Assembly (NCBI RefSeq): GCF_011006175.1
Contig: NZ_CP048795.1
Coordinates: 1,769,092-1,805,817 of the forward strand
Length of the DNA stretch: 36,726 nucleotides
Direction: 5' to 3'
From: Hydrogenobacter sp. T-8
GTDB lineage: Bacteria > Aquificota > Aquificia > Aquificales > Aquificaceae
Each line of letters starts with the position of its first letter. Within the stretch, counting starts at the first letter, position 1. The translations under genes and the position numbers were made by a program. The notes beneath the pieces were generated by a model, which saw only the letters and a program-made list of their open reading frames with translations, was not told the DNA's origin and searched no databases. This document shows, piece after piece, positions 6,322 to 14,968 of this stretch.

Positions 6322-8661
6322 TTATACACCTCTTTTCCTTCCTATCTGGGTTGCTCTTTTGAAAAATTCTCTCAGTTTTTTCATAACGAGTTTATGAAAC
6401 TTTTCCGCACTCATATCCGTTAGTATTTCCACAGCATCGTCAACAGTATCCACCGTGTATATGTGAAACTCTCCCCTTTCAACAGCATCAAGAACTTCAT
6501 CGTCAAGAAGGAGATTATCGTAATTTCTTTTAGGGACTATTACTCCTTCAACACCCTTTAGCCCAAACATCTTGCATACCCTGTAAAAGCCTTCAACCTT
6601 CTCCTTTATACCGCCAACGGGCTGGGCGTTTCCCAACTGGTCAACAGAACCTGTTATGGCTATATACTGCTTTATAGGAACTTCAGAGAGGGCAGAGAGT
6701 ATGGCAATAAGCTCAGCCATGGACGCACTGTCACCCTCCACTTCATCGTAGCTCTGCTCAAAGGTAAGAGTGCAGGAAAGATGGAGCGGTATTTCCCTTC
6801 CGTATTTCCGACCGAGGTATCCGCTAAGTATAAGCACACCCTTTGAATGTATAGGTCCGCTTAGTTCTACTTCCCTTTCTATGTTTACTATTCCCCTTTC
6901 CCCTACATAGACCGAGGCTGTTATTCTACTGGGCTTTCCAAAACTGTAATCTCCAAGGTCAAGAACGCTCAGCCCATTCACCTGTCCTATCTCCTCTCCT
7001 TCAATACGGAGGATAAGCTTACCCTCACCTATAGCTTTCCTTATCTTTTCTTCAAGTAGGTTTGACCTAAAAAGTTTTTCCCTTATTGCCTCCCTCACAT
7101 GCTTTCCTTCTATAAATTCCCCTTCTTTTGCAAAAGACTGTGCCTCCCTTACCACATCCACAAGATGTCCCATAACCATGTTGAACTTTCTTCTACTGCC
7201 GGAGAGTTCCACTCCATACCTGAAAAGCTCTGAAAGAGCATCCGCAGAAAGGTGTCTAAGACCTTCCTCTTCCACTATTTTCCTGAATATTCTTGGAAAT
7301 GCTTCAACAAGGTCTTCTCTGATATCCACCACTGGGTCAAAGTCCGCCTTTATTTTAAAGAGTCTTCCAAACTCTGGGTCATAGTTATAAAGTAAATAGT
7401 AAAGATAAGGGTCGCCTATAAGAACCACTTTAAATTCTGCAGGTAAGGGTTCTGGGCTTATGCCTACAAGAGGCATTAGCGTGTCCTCTAAAGGATGGAG
7501 AGGCATGTGTATCTTTTTGTGCATAAGCACCTTTTTAAAGGCATCCCAAAGAAAGGGGTTTCTTAGAAGGTCAATAGCTCTCAGCACAAGGTAGCCACCT
7601 CTTGCTTTGTGAAGGCTTCCTGCGGATATACTCATGTGGTCCGCATAGAGAACACCCATCTCCGCAGAATAAAAAACTCTTCCAAAAAGGTTCTGAAAGG
7701 TAGGAACCTCTTCAAAGATAACAGGAGCCCCTTCACGGCTCGAGTTATCTACAAGGACATTTACTCTAAAGGCATTAAAAGACTTTTCCAACATCTTCTG
7801 AAAAGCGAGGTTTCCCTTTGAAGTATGCCAGGAGAGGAAAAGGTCTGAATTTTTCGCAAGTTCAATCTTTAGCTTGCTTATGTATTCATATACACCTTCA
7901 TACTCCATGTATCTACCTTCAAACCTTGAAAAAACCTTATCTACCACATAGCTGGCTACCCTGTTTCTGAGTTCTAACACTTGGTCTGAAAGGGTGTGAT
8001 CCAATTCCCTCAACTCTCTTATAAAGTCTCTAAACCTCTCTTCAAACTCCGAAAGATTTCTTTCATAACTTTCCTGAAGTCTTGGATTAGCATAGAGTTC
8101 CTCTTCAGAAACTATCCTTCTACCCACAAGAGGTAGTAGCTTTATACCTGCGGGAGTGAAGATAACACCAAGACCGTGAGACTGAGCTTCATCTACAAGC
8201 TTTTGAGCTAACTCTTCTTTTTTGCTCTCTATGTTTTTTCTTATGTTTGTCAATTCCTCTTCATACTCTTTGCTTTCAAAAGACTTAGGAAGTTCCTCCT
8301 TTAGAGCATCTATAGCCCAGTCTATGTCATTAGCCAATGCCTTACCCATACCCGCAGGTAGTAATAGATACCTTGGTCTAAGCGGATTATCAAAGTTGTT
8401 TACATAGCATATGTCCTCAGGCTTCTTTTTTAACCTTGCGGATTCTTTGAGCCTCTTGAGAGTGTATATGGTTCTTCCTATGCTTTCAGGACCCGAGACA
8501 TAAAGGTTATAACCTTCGGATTCTATGCTTAGTGCAAGGTCAAAGGCGGACTTTACTCTTTCCTGCCCAGGAAAAAGCTCAGCAGGCTCCACATCTTTTG
8601 TGGAGTAAGTGTAAGCGTATCCGTAGGTTAGGTCTTCCTTTGTAAGCTTTTTTATCGCCAC
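6322..8661 (-). CDS. Lon-family ATP-dependent serine protease (AAA_32/LonB-like)
   Basis: The 779-residue protein combines an N-terminal AAA+-type ATPase of the LonB-like (COG1067) group with a C-terminal S16 Lon protease domain. The P-loop is SGPESIGRT near residue 56, with Arg where classical P-loops have Lys, as I recall is common in this group. A long coiled-coil-like insert covers about 110-270. The protease dyad is Ser645 in EGDSASMAE and the Lys of GGIKEKVEGF about 43 residues later. Such proteins are thought to degrade or remodel unfolded proteins in the cytosol. The ATG is 1 bp from the stop of the upstream MTH1187-like gene, so the two are coupled. Confidence 0.88.
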   Translation of the reverse strand: MAIKKLTKEDLTYGYAYTYSTKDVEPAELFPGQERVKSAFDLALSIESEGYNLYVSGPESIGRTIYTLKRLKESARLKKKPEDICYVNNFDNPLRPRYLLLPAGMGKALANDIDWAIDALKEELPKSFESKEYEEELTNIRKNIESKKEELAQKLVDEAQSHGLGVIFTPAGIKLLPLVGRRIVSEEELYANPRLQESYERNLSEFEERFRDFIRELRELDHTLSDQVLELRNRVASYVVDKVFSRFEGRYMEYEGVYEYISKLKIELAKNSDLFLSWHTSKGNLAFQKMLEKSFNAFRVNVLVDNSSREGAPVIFEEVPTFQNLFGRVFYSAEMGVLYADHMSISAGSLHKARGGYLVLRAIDLLRNPFLWDAFKKVLMHKKIHMPLHPLEDTLMPLVGISPEPLPAEFKVVLIGDPYLYYLLYNYDPEFGRLFKIKADFDPVVDIREDLVEAFPRIFRKIVEEEGLRHLSADALSELFRYGVELSGSRRKFNMVMGHLVDVVREAQSFAKEGEFIEGKHVREAIREKLFRSNLLEEKIRKAIGEGKLILRIEGEEIGQVNGLSVLDLGDYSFGKPSRITASVYVGERGIVNIEREVELSGPIHSKGVLILSGYLGRKYGREIPLHLSCTLTFEQSYDEVEGDSASMAELIAILSALSEVPIKQYIAITGSVDQLGNAQPVGGIKEKVEGFYRVCKMFGLKGVEGVIVPKRNYDNLLLDDEVLDAVERGEFHIYTVDTVDDAVEILTDMSAEKFHKLVMKKLREFFKRATQIGRKRGV

Positions 8662-8662
8662 T

Positions 8663-8983
8663 TTATGTCGCCTTCTTTATTTCCCTTCCAATTTTTTCCT
8701 CTACAGATTTTACCTTGCTGAAAATTCTTCCAGACTTTCCTTCCCTGTAGTCTATCTTCATAGTTACGGATATGCGAGGACAGTCTTTTTTTAGGGCTTC
8801 AAAGCCCTCTTTCAAAACAGACATGACCTCATCCCATGTTTCTCCCTCTATTATGGTCCCCATAGGAGTAAGTACATAGGACAGTCCAGACCTGTCTACT
8901 ATGTCCACAACCCTTGCCACATACTCGCTGACGCTTTCTCCTTTACCCAAGGGTGTCATACTTACAAAGACCAGCACGCTCAT
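8663..8983 (-). CDS. MTH1187/YqgV-family thiamine-binding-type protein
   Basis: This 106-residue protein matches the small MTH1187/YkoF-like (DUF77) family: MSVLVFVSMTPLGKGESVSEYV at the start, LTPMGTIIEG in the middle, and a C-terminal KIDYREG strand. Some family members bind thiamine or its pyrimidine part, and they often accompany thiamine transport genes, but no thiamine gene is adjacent here. It is the first gene of the lon-fabD-argB operon. A TATAAA box (9000-8995) lies 11 nt before the ATG with no ribosome binding site, so the operon mRNA may be leaderless. Confidence 0.85.
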   Translation of the reverse strand: MSVLVFVSMTPLGKGESVSEYVARVVDIVDRSGLSYVLTPMGTIIEGETWDEVMSVLKEGFEALKKDCPRISVTMKIDYREGKSGRIFSKVKSVEEKIGREIKKAT

Positions 8984-9011
8984 GGTGTAAATATTTTATA
9001 CTATTCAAACT
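8984..9011. promoter_or_regulatory. 28-bp divergent promoter region, overlapping -10 boxes
   Basis: The whole gap between the MTH1187-like gene (minus) and the permease (plus) is 28 bp. It carries TATAAA on the minus strand (9000-8995) and TATACT on the plus strand (8997-9002), overlapping each other. Each ends 9-11 nt before its start codon and neither gene has a ribosome binding site. The -35 boxes would lie inside the opposite genes and are not convincing. Confidence 0.4.
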
Positions 9012-9989
9012 GTGAGGCTTACCTTTCCTCTAACCATAATAGGCTTTTTCCTCTTTCTTGCACTCTTTGCAGACTTTCTTGCACCCTATCCTTACTACCT
9101 CCAAAACAGAACCGCACCCTTCCATCCTCCCACAAGGATACACCTATTCAAAGATGGAAGTCTTGCCTTCCCTTACGCGCACCCCTACAGGATGACAGAC
9201 CCCCTTTTTAAGGTATACGAAGAGGACAAAAGTGTTTCCTGCAGGCTCAAATTTTTCAGAAAAACAGAATACGGATACAAGCTCCTCTCTGTGGAAGAGC
9301 CATGCCATATATACCTCTTAGGTACGGACAAGCTGGGTAGAGACATTTTCAGTAGGCTTGTATACGGCTCAAGAGTTTCCTTGACAATAGGTCTTGTGGG
9401 CGTAAGCATAACCTTCCTTCTTGGCAGTCTAATAGGTGGCGTTTCTGGATACTTCGGCGGGAAAGTGGACACCCTCATAATGAGGCTAGTTGAGGTGCTT
9501 TTGGCAATACCTACCTTTTACCTTATGCTCTCCCTTAGGTCTGTTTTCCCTCTCACTATGGAGAGCTTTCAGGTTTTTCTGATGGTTATTTTTATCCTTT
9601 CCTTTCTTGGATGGGCTGGGCTTGCGAGGGTTGTAAGGGGTATGGTTCTCTCCATAAGGGAGAAGGAGTTTGTCCAATCCGCAAAGACTTACGGTGCAGG
9701 GACGCTCAGAATACTAAGGGTCCACATCTTGCCAAACGCTTACTACTACCTTATAGTTTCCGCAACCCTTTCTTTCCCAGGATACATCTTGGCAGAAGCC
9801 TCTTTGAGCTTTCTGGGTTTGGGCATTCAAGAACCTTTTCCCAGCTGGGGCAACATGCTTTCTGATGCAAGAAATGTAAACCTCGTGGTAGCACACCCAT
9901 GGATACTCTCTCCAGGTATTGCACTCTTTCTCCTTGTCATAGCCTTTAACCTTCTCGGAGATAATCTCCTAAGGAGTGGCAAAGGATGA
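9012..9989 (+). CDS. DppC-type ABC transporter permease
   Basis: This is an inner-membrane permease of peptide/nickel-type ABC importers. It has one N-terminal helix (about 4-22), a long outside region (about 23-105), then GTDKLGRDIFSRLVYGSRVS, which is the hallmark of DppC/OppC proteins just before the transport domain. Four to five more membrane helices follow. The EAA loop that docks the ATPase is at KEFVQSAKTYGAGTLRILR (about 219-237). The DppB partner, ATPases and binding protein are absent nearby, so the complex must be encoded elsewhere. It starts with GTG without a ribosome binding site. Its 3' end overlaps the next gene by ATGA. Confidence 0.88.
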   Translation: MRLTFPLTIIGFFLFLALFADFLAPYPYYLQNRTAPFHPPTRIHLFKDGSLAFPYAHPYRMTDPLFKVYEEDKSVSCRLKFFRKTEYGYKLLSVEEPCHIYLLGTDKLGRDIFSRLVYGSRVSLTIGLVGVSITFLLGSLIGGVSGYFGGKVDTLIMRLVEVLLAIPTFYLMLSLRSVFPLTMESFQVFLMVIFILSFLGWAGLARVVRGMVLSIREKEFVQSAKTYGAGTLRILRVHILPNAYYYLIVSATLSFPGYILAEASLSFLGLGIQEPFPSWGNMLSDARNVNLVVAHPWILSPGIALFLLVIAFNLLGDNLLRSGKG

Positions 9990-10732
9990 AGGATTTGCTT
10001 TGCAAGGTGGTGGAAAATCGCAATGTAAGGGGAAGACTGTTTCTTCTTAAGCTCCATGCACCAGAAATCGCAAAGTCCGTTAAAGCTGGGCAGTTTGTGA
10101 TGCTTAGGGTTTCTAATAGCCTTGACCCTATGGGAAGAAGAGCTTTTGCAGTGGCGGATGTAAGAGGTGAAAATATCCTTATCTTCTACGACCTCTTGGG
10201 AAGAGGAACAAGGCTGTTGTCTAAAATAAAGGAGGGAGAAGCGATTTGGACCCTTGGTCCTCTTGGTAAAGGGCTTTTTTCTGAGGAGGGCGAAAAGCAT
10301 CTACTTCTTGGTGGTGGTGTGGGGCTTGCAGGGCTTAGCCTATGGGGCAAGGAGCTTAGAGCAAAGGGCAAAAAGGTTGTCTTTGTTTATGCGGGCAGGT
10401 CTGAGGAGCATTTGGGTATGGAAGAGTGGCTAAAGGAAGAGGGCTTTGAATACATACTCTACACAGAGGATGGAAGCAAGGGCAGGAAGGGTCTTATAAC
10501 GGAAGTGCTAAAGGACTTTGACAGCTCTTGGATTGTCCATGCCTGCGGACCAAAGGGCATGCTGAGGGCTTTGAAGAATTTAAACACTAAGCATAAAATG
10601 TATTTCTCCCTTGAAAGTAGGATGGCATGCGGATGGGGCGTGTGTCTTGGATGTGTGGTGAAAACTCCTGAAGGCTACAAAAGGGTTTGCTACGAGGGTC
10701 CAGTTTTGCCTGCGGAGGAGGTGCTTTTCTGA
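9986..10732 (+). CDS. pyrK: Dihydroorotate dehydrogenase electron-transfer subunit-like flavoprotein (PyrK type)
   Basis: PyrK passes electrons between dihydroorotate dehydrogenase B (PyrD) and NAD+ through FAD and a 2Fe-2S cluster in pyrimidine synthesis. The 248-residue protein shows an FAD-binding segment (PMGRRAFAVADV, 48-59), a nucleotide-binding GGGVGLAGL (109-117), and the cluster cysteines C215, C220, C223 and C235 in the CX4CX2CX11C spacing of PyrK. No pyrD is adjacent, so another redox partner remains possible. It overlaps the permease stop by 4 nt and the ribE start by 1 nt, giving one transcription unit with both. Confidence 0.87.
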   Translation: MKDLLCKVVENRNVRGRLFLLKLHAPEIAKSVKAGQFVMLRVSNSLDPMGRRAFAVADVRGENILIFYDLLGRGTRLLSKIKEGEAIWTLGPLGKGLFSEEGEKHLLLGGGVGLAGLSLWGKELRAKGKKVVFVYAGRSEEHLGMEEWLKEEGFEYILYTEDGSKGRKGLITEVLKDFDSSWIVHACGPKGMLRALKNLNTKHKMYFSLESRMACGWGVCLGCVVKTPEGYKRVCYEGPVLPAEEVLF

Positions 10733-11343
10733 TGTTTACGGGTCTTGTGGAGAGAGTGGGTAGGGTAGAAGCTCTAAGGGGAGGAAGGCTTGTTTTAGAT
10801 GCAGGCTTTGAGGATGTGGTGGTTGGAGAGAGTATAGCGGTCAACGGCGTATGTCTTACAGTGGTAAAGATTGACCGCAATATTTTGGAGTTTGACCTAT
10901 CTGAAGAAACGCTAAGCAGGAGCAATCTGAGGTTTTTAAAAAGAGGAGATTATGTAAACTTGGAAAGGGCTCTTAGACCCTCTGACAGGCTCGGAGGACA
11001 CATCCTGCAGGGGCATGTGGACTTTACATCTCCCATAGTTAAACTGCAAAGAACTGGAGAACACTGGTCTTTAATTGTTGAAATAAAACCTGGTTATGAA
11101 ATGTATTTCGTAGAAAAGGGCTCTGTAGGTATAGACGGCATAAGCCTTACAATAAACAAAGTTGAGAGACGGTTTATATACATAAATGTGATACCGCATA
11201 CCTATCAAAATACCAACCTAAGGTTTAGAAAAGTAGGAGATATGGTAAACGTGGAGGTAGACATAATAGGCAAGTATGTGGTAAACTACCTTCAAAGGCT
11301 AAAAGGTGGTAATTTGCAGAACCTTTTGGATAACCTATTATAA
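10732..11343 (+). CDS. ribE: Riboflavin synthase, alpha subunit
   Basis: The enzyme converts two molecules of 6,7-dimethyl-8-ribityllumazine to riboflavin plus a pyrimidine. The start MFTGLVERVGRVE is diagnostic. Two lumazine-binding repeats follow, each with a VNGVCLTV- or IDGISLTI-like segment (around 37-45 and 135-143) and a GGHILQGHVD loop between them. The frame is open further upstream, but the ATG at 10732 is set by homology and by GGAGGAGGTG 8 nt before it. The TGATG junction couples it to the PyrK-like gene, a flavoprotein, which fits flavin supply. The length of 203 residues is normal. Confidence 0.94.
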   Translation: MFTGLVERVGRVEALRGGRLVLDAGFEDVVVGESIAVNGVCLTVVKIDRNILEFDLSEETLSRSNLRFLKRGDYVNLERALRPSDRLGGHILQGHVDFTSPIVKLQRTGEHWSLIVEIKPGYEMYFVEKGSVGIDGISLTINKVERRFIYINVIPHTYQNTNLRFRKVGDMVNVEVDIIGKYVVNYLQRLKGGNLQNLLDNLL

Positions 11344-11344
11344 T
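11339..11344 (+). promoter_or_regulatory. Candidate -10 box of the EAL/HDOD gene
   Basis: A perfect TATAAT overlaps the ribE stop codon and ends 8 nt before the ATG at 11353. A TTGCAG lies 19 nt upstream (11314-11319). With no ribosome binding site between box and ATG, the mRNA would be leaderless. Confidence 0.4.
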
Positions 11345-11352
11345 ATAAATGC

Positions 11353-12567
11353 ATGAACGTGGTATGTAAACAAGCAATATACAACAGAGAGGGAAAGATA
11401 GCCTTTTACGAGGTCTTTCTTCAAGATAGAAGCACCGGTGCATACCCAAAGGATTTTGACCCCCTTAAGGCTACAAGTATAGCTATAGATGTGCTTACTG
11501 AAATAGGACCTCAGAAGGTGGGAAATGGTAAGTTAGTTTTTGTGAACGTGCCAGCTATATTTCTTGAGGCTTCCATGTTTGACCTACTCTCTCCCCAGTA
11601 TGTGGGTATAGAGCTTGTTGAAAACAAAAGACTAAGCAACACACTCTTTGAAGCTATTGATATTCTTATAAAGCGGGGCTTTAAATTCTGCATAGATGAT
11701 TTTGGCTTTGAAAAAATAGACTACTTGCCACTTCTCAATAAATGCCACTTTGTTAAGATAGATATAAGGAATAATCCCTACAAAGAGGAAGAATTGAGAG
11801 AGGTGATAAGCATATTAAAAAACCTAAAAAGAGGCATAATAGTTAAGAATATAGAAACCAAGCAGGATTATGAAAAGGCTTATGAGCTTGGCTTTGAATA
11901 TTTTCAGGGAATTTATCTCTCAAGACCTGCATTGGTTAAGGATACGAGAACCATATCCTTTCTTAAATCAACTATACTGCAGATATATAACGCTATAAAA
12001 TCCAAAGATATAAAGAAAGTTATTGAGGTTATAGAGAAGGATGTGGGTGTAACATACAAGTTACTTAAGTTTGTAAACTCAGCCTATTTCCCAAAGGCGA
12101 GAGAGTTCAGTAATGTGGAAGATGCAGTTGTCTACCTTGGACTTGAAAACATTGCCAAGTTTACAATAGTGCTCGCCCTTTCTGATATGTTCGTAGAGGA
12201 AAAAGAAAAGGAACTTTGGAGGAAAGCCCTTTTCAGGGCAAGTCTCGGTGAGAAGATTGCGGAGATAAACTCAAAAGATATGAAGGATAAGGCTTACTTA
12301 ATGGGCTTGTTTTCTCTATCGTGGGAGATACTAGGGCAGAAGCCAGAGGATATAGCAAGAGCTTTGCTCCTTGACAGAGAAATAGTTGAAGCCTACGAAA
12401 ACAGGTTGAGCCTTCTTGGGTTCATACTCTCTCTTATAGACCTTTTGGAAGACAACAGAGATGAGCAAACCGTAAACAAAGTGGCAAAGGTTTTGGGAAC
12501 CTCACCAGAGAATATAAAGAAAATACTGGAAGAAGCAAGGCTTGAGGCTGAGAAGTTTGTTTCTTAA
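11353..12567 (+). CDS. EAL-HDOD signalling protein with degenerate EAL domain (YuxH type)
   Basis: The first 200 residues form an EAL-like cyclic-di-GMP phosphodiesterase fold and residues 205-390 an HDOD domain, the arrangement of YuxH-type regulators. Conserved EAL parts remain: VNVP, the ELVE Glu, CIDDFGF, VKIDI and FQGIYLSRP. However, the EALxR motif is replaced by YEVFLQDR without the usual Arg position, and the AEGVE motif reads VKNIE. Loss of these residues suggests it binds partners or nucleotide without hydrolysing it. There is no signal peptide or membrane helix. It follows ribE by 9 bp, has its own possible leaderless promoter, and its stop interlocks with ccsB (TTAA, 12564-12567). 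Confidence 0.82.
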   Translation: MNVVCKQAIYNREGKIAFYEVFLQDRSTGAYPKDFDPLKATSIAIDVLTEIGPQKVGNGKLVFVNVPAIFLEASMFDLLSPQYVGIELVENKRLSNTLFEAIDILIKRGFKFCIDDFGFEKIDYLPLLNKCHFVKIDIRNNPYKEEELREVISILKNLKRGIIVKNIETKQDYEKAYELGFEYFQGIYLSRPALVKDTRTISFLKSTILQIYNAIKSKDIKKVIEVIEKDVGVTYKLLKFVNSAYFPKAREFSNVEDAVVYLGLENIAKFTIVLALSDMFVEEKEKELWRKALFRASLGEKIAEINSKDMKDKAYLMGLFSLSWEILGQKPEDIARALLLDREIVEAYENRLSLLGFILSLIDLLEDNRDEQTVNKVAKVLGTSPENIKKILEEARLEAEKFVS

Positions 12568-13481
12568 TCAGTTGCGTAACTGTGAAGCCCTGGAAAGAAG
12601 AGATTTACCGCAAAGAAGCATATTAGCACCGTTATAAAGCCAAAAACTACCATCCAAGCGGTTCTTTTTCCTTTCCAGCCCAGCATCTGCCTTGCGTGCA
12701 GATAAGCTCCAAAGAAGAGCCACACTATAAGAGACCACACCTCCTTGGGGTCCCAACTCCAGTATCCACCCCAGGCCTCGTTTGCCCATGCAGCACCCAG
12801 TATTATAGAGGCGGTCCATATGGGGAAAACAATAACTATGGACTTGTAGGTTATCTCATCGAGAACTTCCCTTGATGGTAGGGGAAGTCTTGGGTATTTG
12901 TCTTTCAAAAGATACAGAACCGCACCGCCAAAGCCCACTGTAAAGCCCGCGTAGCCTGTAAAAGCGGTAACTACATGTAGATAGAGCCAGTAGCTCCTCA
13001 AAGCCGGCATAAGTGGAACTATGTCTTTGGAGGCGTAGAAGATGGCAAAGGCGGACAGCCCAAAAACCGCAGGAACTACTACCGCACCAAGTAGCCTTAT
13101 ACCATACTTTCTTTCAAGAAAAAGATATATAAAACCTACCACAAAACTCCAAAAGGTAAGTGCCTCAAAAAGATTGCTCCATGGTGGATGGGGCACACCA
13201 AGCTCATAGGTTTGAATGGTCCTTCTTACCATACCTGCAAGGTTCAGAGCAAGACCCAGTGAAAGGCTAAGAGTTGCCACATTCTGCACCAACCTGTCTC
13301 TAAGAAAAAGGGTGCTAACATAAACTACAGAAGACAAAGCATAAGCGAGCGTTGCGGACTTATACCAAAAGGTGTTGTCAAACTTGATGGTTCCAAGAAG
13401 CCCACCAAGTAGCAATATGGTGAGCCACAGAAGAAAACCAAAGGACCTTGCTCTTTCTCTCTCAAAGGTTATTTCTTTCAT
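12564..13481 (-). CDS. ccsA: Cytochrome c biogenesis protein, CcsA/ResC family
   Basis: This polytopic inner-membrane protein carries haem to the outside for attachment to apocytochromes c in the System II pathway. Its tryptophan-rich haem-handling motif WGGYWSWDPKE is at 237-247. Candidate haem-ligand histidines are H169 (LHVVTAFTGYA), H262 and H300 (GLHSYATD). About eight membrane helices are visible and the 305-residue length fits CcsA/CcsB-type proteins. It lies 18 bp after rplI on the same strand, an unusual place for it. The partner ResB/Ccs1 is not in this window. Substrates present here include cytochrome c-552 and NorC. Confidence 0.9.
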   Translation of the reverse strand: MKEITFERERARSFGFLLWLTILLLGGLLGTIKFDNTFWYKSATLAYALSSVVYVSTLFLRDRLVQNVATLSLSLGLALNLAGMVRRTIQTYELGVPHPPWSNLFEALTFWSFVVGFIYLFLERKYGIRLLGAVVVPAVFGLSAFAIFYASKDIVPLMPALRSYWLYLHVVTAFTGYAGFTVGFGGAVLYLLKDKYPRLPLPSREVLDEITYKSIVIVFPIWTASIILGAAWANEAWGGYWSWDPKEVWSLIVWLFFGAYLHARQMLGWKGKRTAWMVVFGFITVLICFFAVNLFFPGLHSYATD

Positions 13482-13499
13482 AGTTCTTATAAATATAGT

Positions 13500-13946
13500 C
13501 TATTCCGCCGGTTTTACATCTACCTTTATGTCCACACTGACTTCTGGGTGGAGCTTTAGGGTGACTGTGTATATACCCACATCCCTTATGGGATTCTTGA
13601 GCATAACCTTTTTCCTGTCTACATCAAAACCCTTTTCCTGTAGGGCTTGAGCTATGTCTTGGGAGGTGACAGAACCAAAGAGTTTTCCTTTTTCACCCAC
13701 CTGTCTGACAATTTCCAACATAAGACCTTCCAGTTTCTTCGCAAGAGCTTGTGCCTTTTCCTTTTCCCTTTGGAGCTTTCTTGCCCTCTGTGAGAGGATG
13801 TTATTCACATGGTTTAGGTTTCCCTCCGTAGCTGGGAGGGCTATTCCTCTGGGTATAAGATAGTTTCTGGCAAAACCATCCTTAACACTTATAACATCTC
13901 CAAAGACTCCATAACCCTCAAGGTCCTTTATAAGCACCACTTTCAT
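13500..13946 (-). CDS. rplI: 50S ribosomal protein L9
   Basis: L9 binds 23S rRNA domain V and helps keep the reading frame. The N-terminal domain MKVVLIKDLEGYGVFGDVIS and the NYLIPRGIALPAT segment are typical. A long Lys/Glu-rich connecting helix (about 45-80) and the C-terminal domain follow. It is 148 residues long and is the last gene of the classical S6-SSB-S18-L9 operon, with an AGGAGGTAAGGC ribosome binding region. Confidence 0.97.
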   Translation of the reverse strand: MKVVLIKDLEGYGVFGDVISVKDGFARNYLIPRGIALPATEGNLNHVNNILSQRARKLQREKEKAQALAKKLEGLMLEIVRQVGEKGKLFGSVTSQDIAQALQEKGFDVDRKKVMLKNPIRDVGIYTVTLKLHPEVSVDIKVDVKPAE

Positions 13947-13957
13947 GCCTTACCTCC

Positions 13958-14182
13958 TCATGCTACAAGATATGGCAGTAGAGCAAGCTGTCTTGCCCTC
14001 TTTATCTCTCTGGCAAGCATTCTCTGATGCTTTGCACATACACCTGTTTGCCTTCTGCCTATTATCTTGCCCCTTTCTGTGAGAAACCTTCTTAGCTCTT
14101 CGTAGTTTTTATAGCTTGGGTCTTTTTTCGCATCACAGAAGGGACAGCTCTTCTTTGCTGACCTTTTGATCATATCCATCAT
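13958..14182 (-). CDS. rpsR: 30S ribosomal protein S18
   Basis: S18 binds the 30S platform together with S6. The core [20 protein letters not shown] followed by [20 protein letters not shown] is diagnostic. A CPFC pair near the N terminus with a later Cys suggests a zinc-type S18. Two consecutive ATGs occur at 14182 and 14179; the ribosome binding site GGAGG is 4 or 7 nt before them, so the second ATG may be preferred. Confidence 0.97.
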   Translation of the reverse strand: MMDMIKRSAKKSCPFCDAKKDPSYKNYEELRRFLTERGKIIGRRQTGVCAKHQRMLAREIKRARQLALLPYLVA

Positions 14183-14191
14183 AAAACCTCC

Positions 14192-14617
14192 TTAAAAGGG
14201 TATTTCATCATCTTCTGAACTAAAGGGTTTTTCCATGTTTTCCTCGGGTATATCTTCCTCTCTAAGCGGCAACTCTTCTATAGGTTCTTCTATCTTAGGT
14301 TTGTTTATTATCCTTACACTTTCAGCCACAATTCTTATCTTGCTCTGTGCTTTACCCTCTCTATCCGTCCATCTGTCCTGAGTAAGCCTACCTTCTATCA
14401 CCACCGTGTAGCCCTTTGATACACGACTTACGAGGCTTTCCGCAAGTTTACCGTAAGCCTTGACCTCAAAAAAATGACTTTCTTCTTTCCACACCTCACC
14501 TACCATGTATCTCCTGTTGTATGCAATGGGAAACTCCACCATCTGATTGCCCGAGGAGCTATACCTCATAACTGGGTCTCTTACTAACCTTCCTATGATA
14601 ATAACCCTATTGAGCAA
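14192..14617 (-). CDS. ssb: Single-stranded DNA-binding protein
   Basis: SSB coats single-stranded DNA during replication and repair. It has an OB-fold start (LNRVIIIGRLVRDPVMRY), the segment YTVVIEGRLTQDRW, and an acidic tail ending DDEIPF, which docks partner proteins. The start is TTG at 14617, 11 nt inside rpsF, with AAGGAG 6 nt upstream; an ATG start is absent. At 141 residues it is a little short, because the linker before the tail is compact. Confidence 0.95.
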   Translation of the reverse strand: MLNRVIIIGRLVRDPVMRYSSSGNQMVEFPIAYNRRYMVGEVWKEESHFFEVKAYGKLAESLVSRVSKGYTVVIEGRLTQDRWTDREGKAQSKIRIVAESVRIINKPKIEEPIEELPLREEDIPEENMEKPFSSEDDEIPF

Positions 14618-14945
14618 CCTTCTCTCCTTCTTGAGTCTTTACCTGTATGTTTAACCAACGTATTATATCTTCACTTATCTTGCAGTAAAAATCAAGCTCG
14701 TTGGGAAGCTGTGGCTGTTCAGACCTTATGTGTAGTATGAAGTATCTGCCGTGGTTAAAGCCTTGTATAGGGTATGCAAGCTGTTTTGTGCCCCAGTCTG
14801 TCGTGTTTAAGACCTCTCCACCCTTCTTTTGGATGAAGTCTTTCATTTCCTGAAGCCTTCTTTGAACCTCATCCTCCGTGAGAGTGGGTTTGAAAACCAA
14901 AACGCTCTCGTAGTTCCTTACTGTCTTATAATACCTTCTTGCCAT
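14607..14945 (-). CDS. rpsF: 30S ribosomal protein S6
   Basis: S6 pairs with S18 on the small-subunit platform and often represses its own operon. Recognisable segments are RNYESVLVFKPTLTEDEVQR and GTKQLAYPIQGFNHGRYFIL. It is 112 residues and first in the rpsF-ssb-rpsR-rplI operon, with AGGAGG before the ATG. The minus-strand -10 box TATAAT is at 15009-15004 and an 8-bp leader hairpin lies at 14969-14990. Confidence 0.97.
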   Translation of the reverse strand: MARRYYKTVRNYESVLVFKPTLTEDEVQRRLQEMKDFIQKKGGEVLNTTDWGTKQLAYPIQGFNHGRYFILHIRSEQPQLPNELDFYCKISEDIIRWLNIQVKTQEGEKVAQ

Positions 14946-14968
14946 CTTTACCTCCTGGGCTTTTAATG

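Noticed and set aside
9185-9478. Long open frames on the opposite strands of the permease, pyrK and reverse gyrase genes
   Set aside because: They are shadows of strongly supported genes, with biased low-complexity translations and no ribosome binding sites or family features.
10687-10731. Upstream start for riboflavin synthase at 10687
   Set aside because: The diagnostic N terminus MFTGLVE begins at 10732, which also has GGAGGAGGTG at the right distance and overlaps the preceding stop as TGATG.
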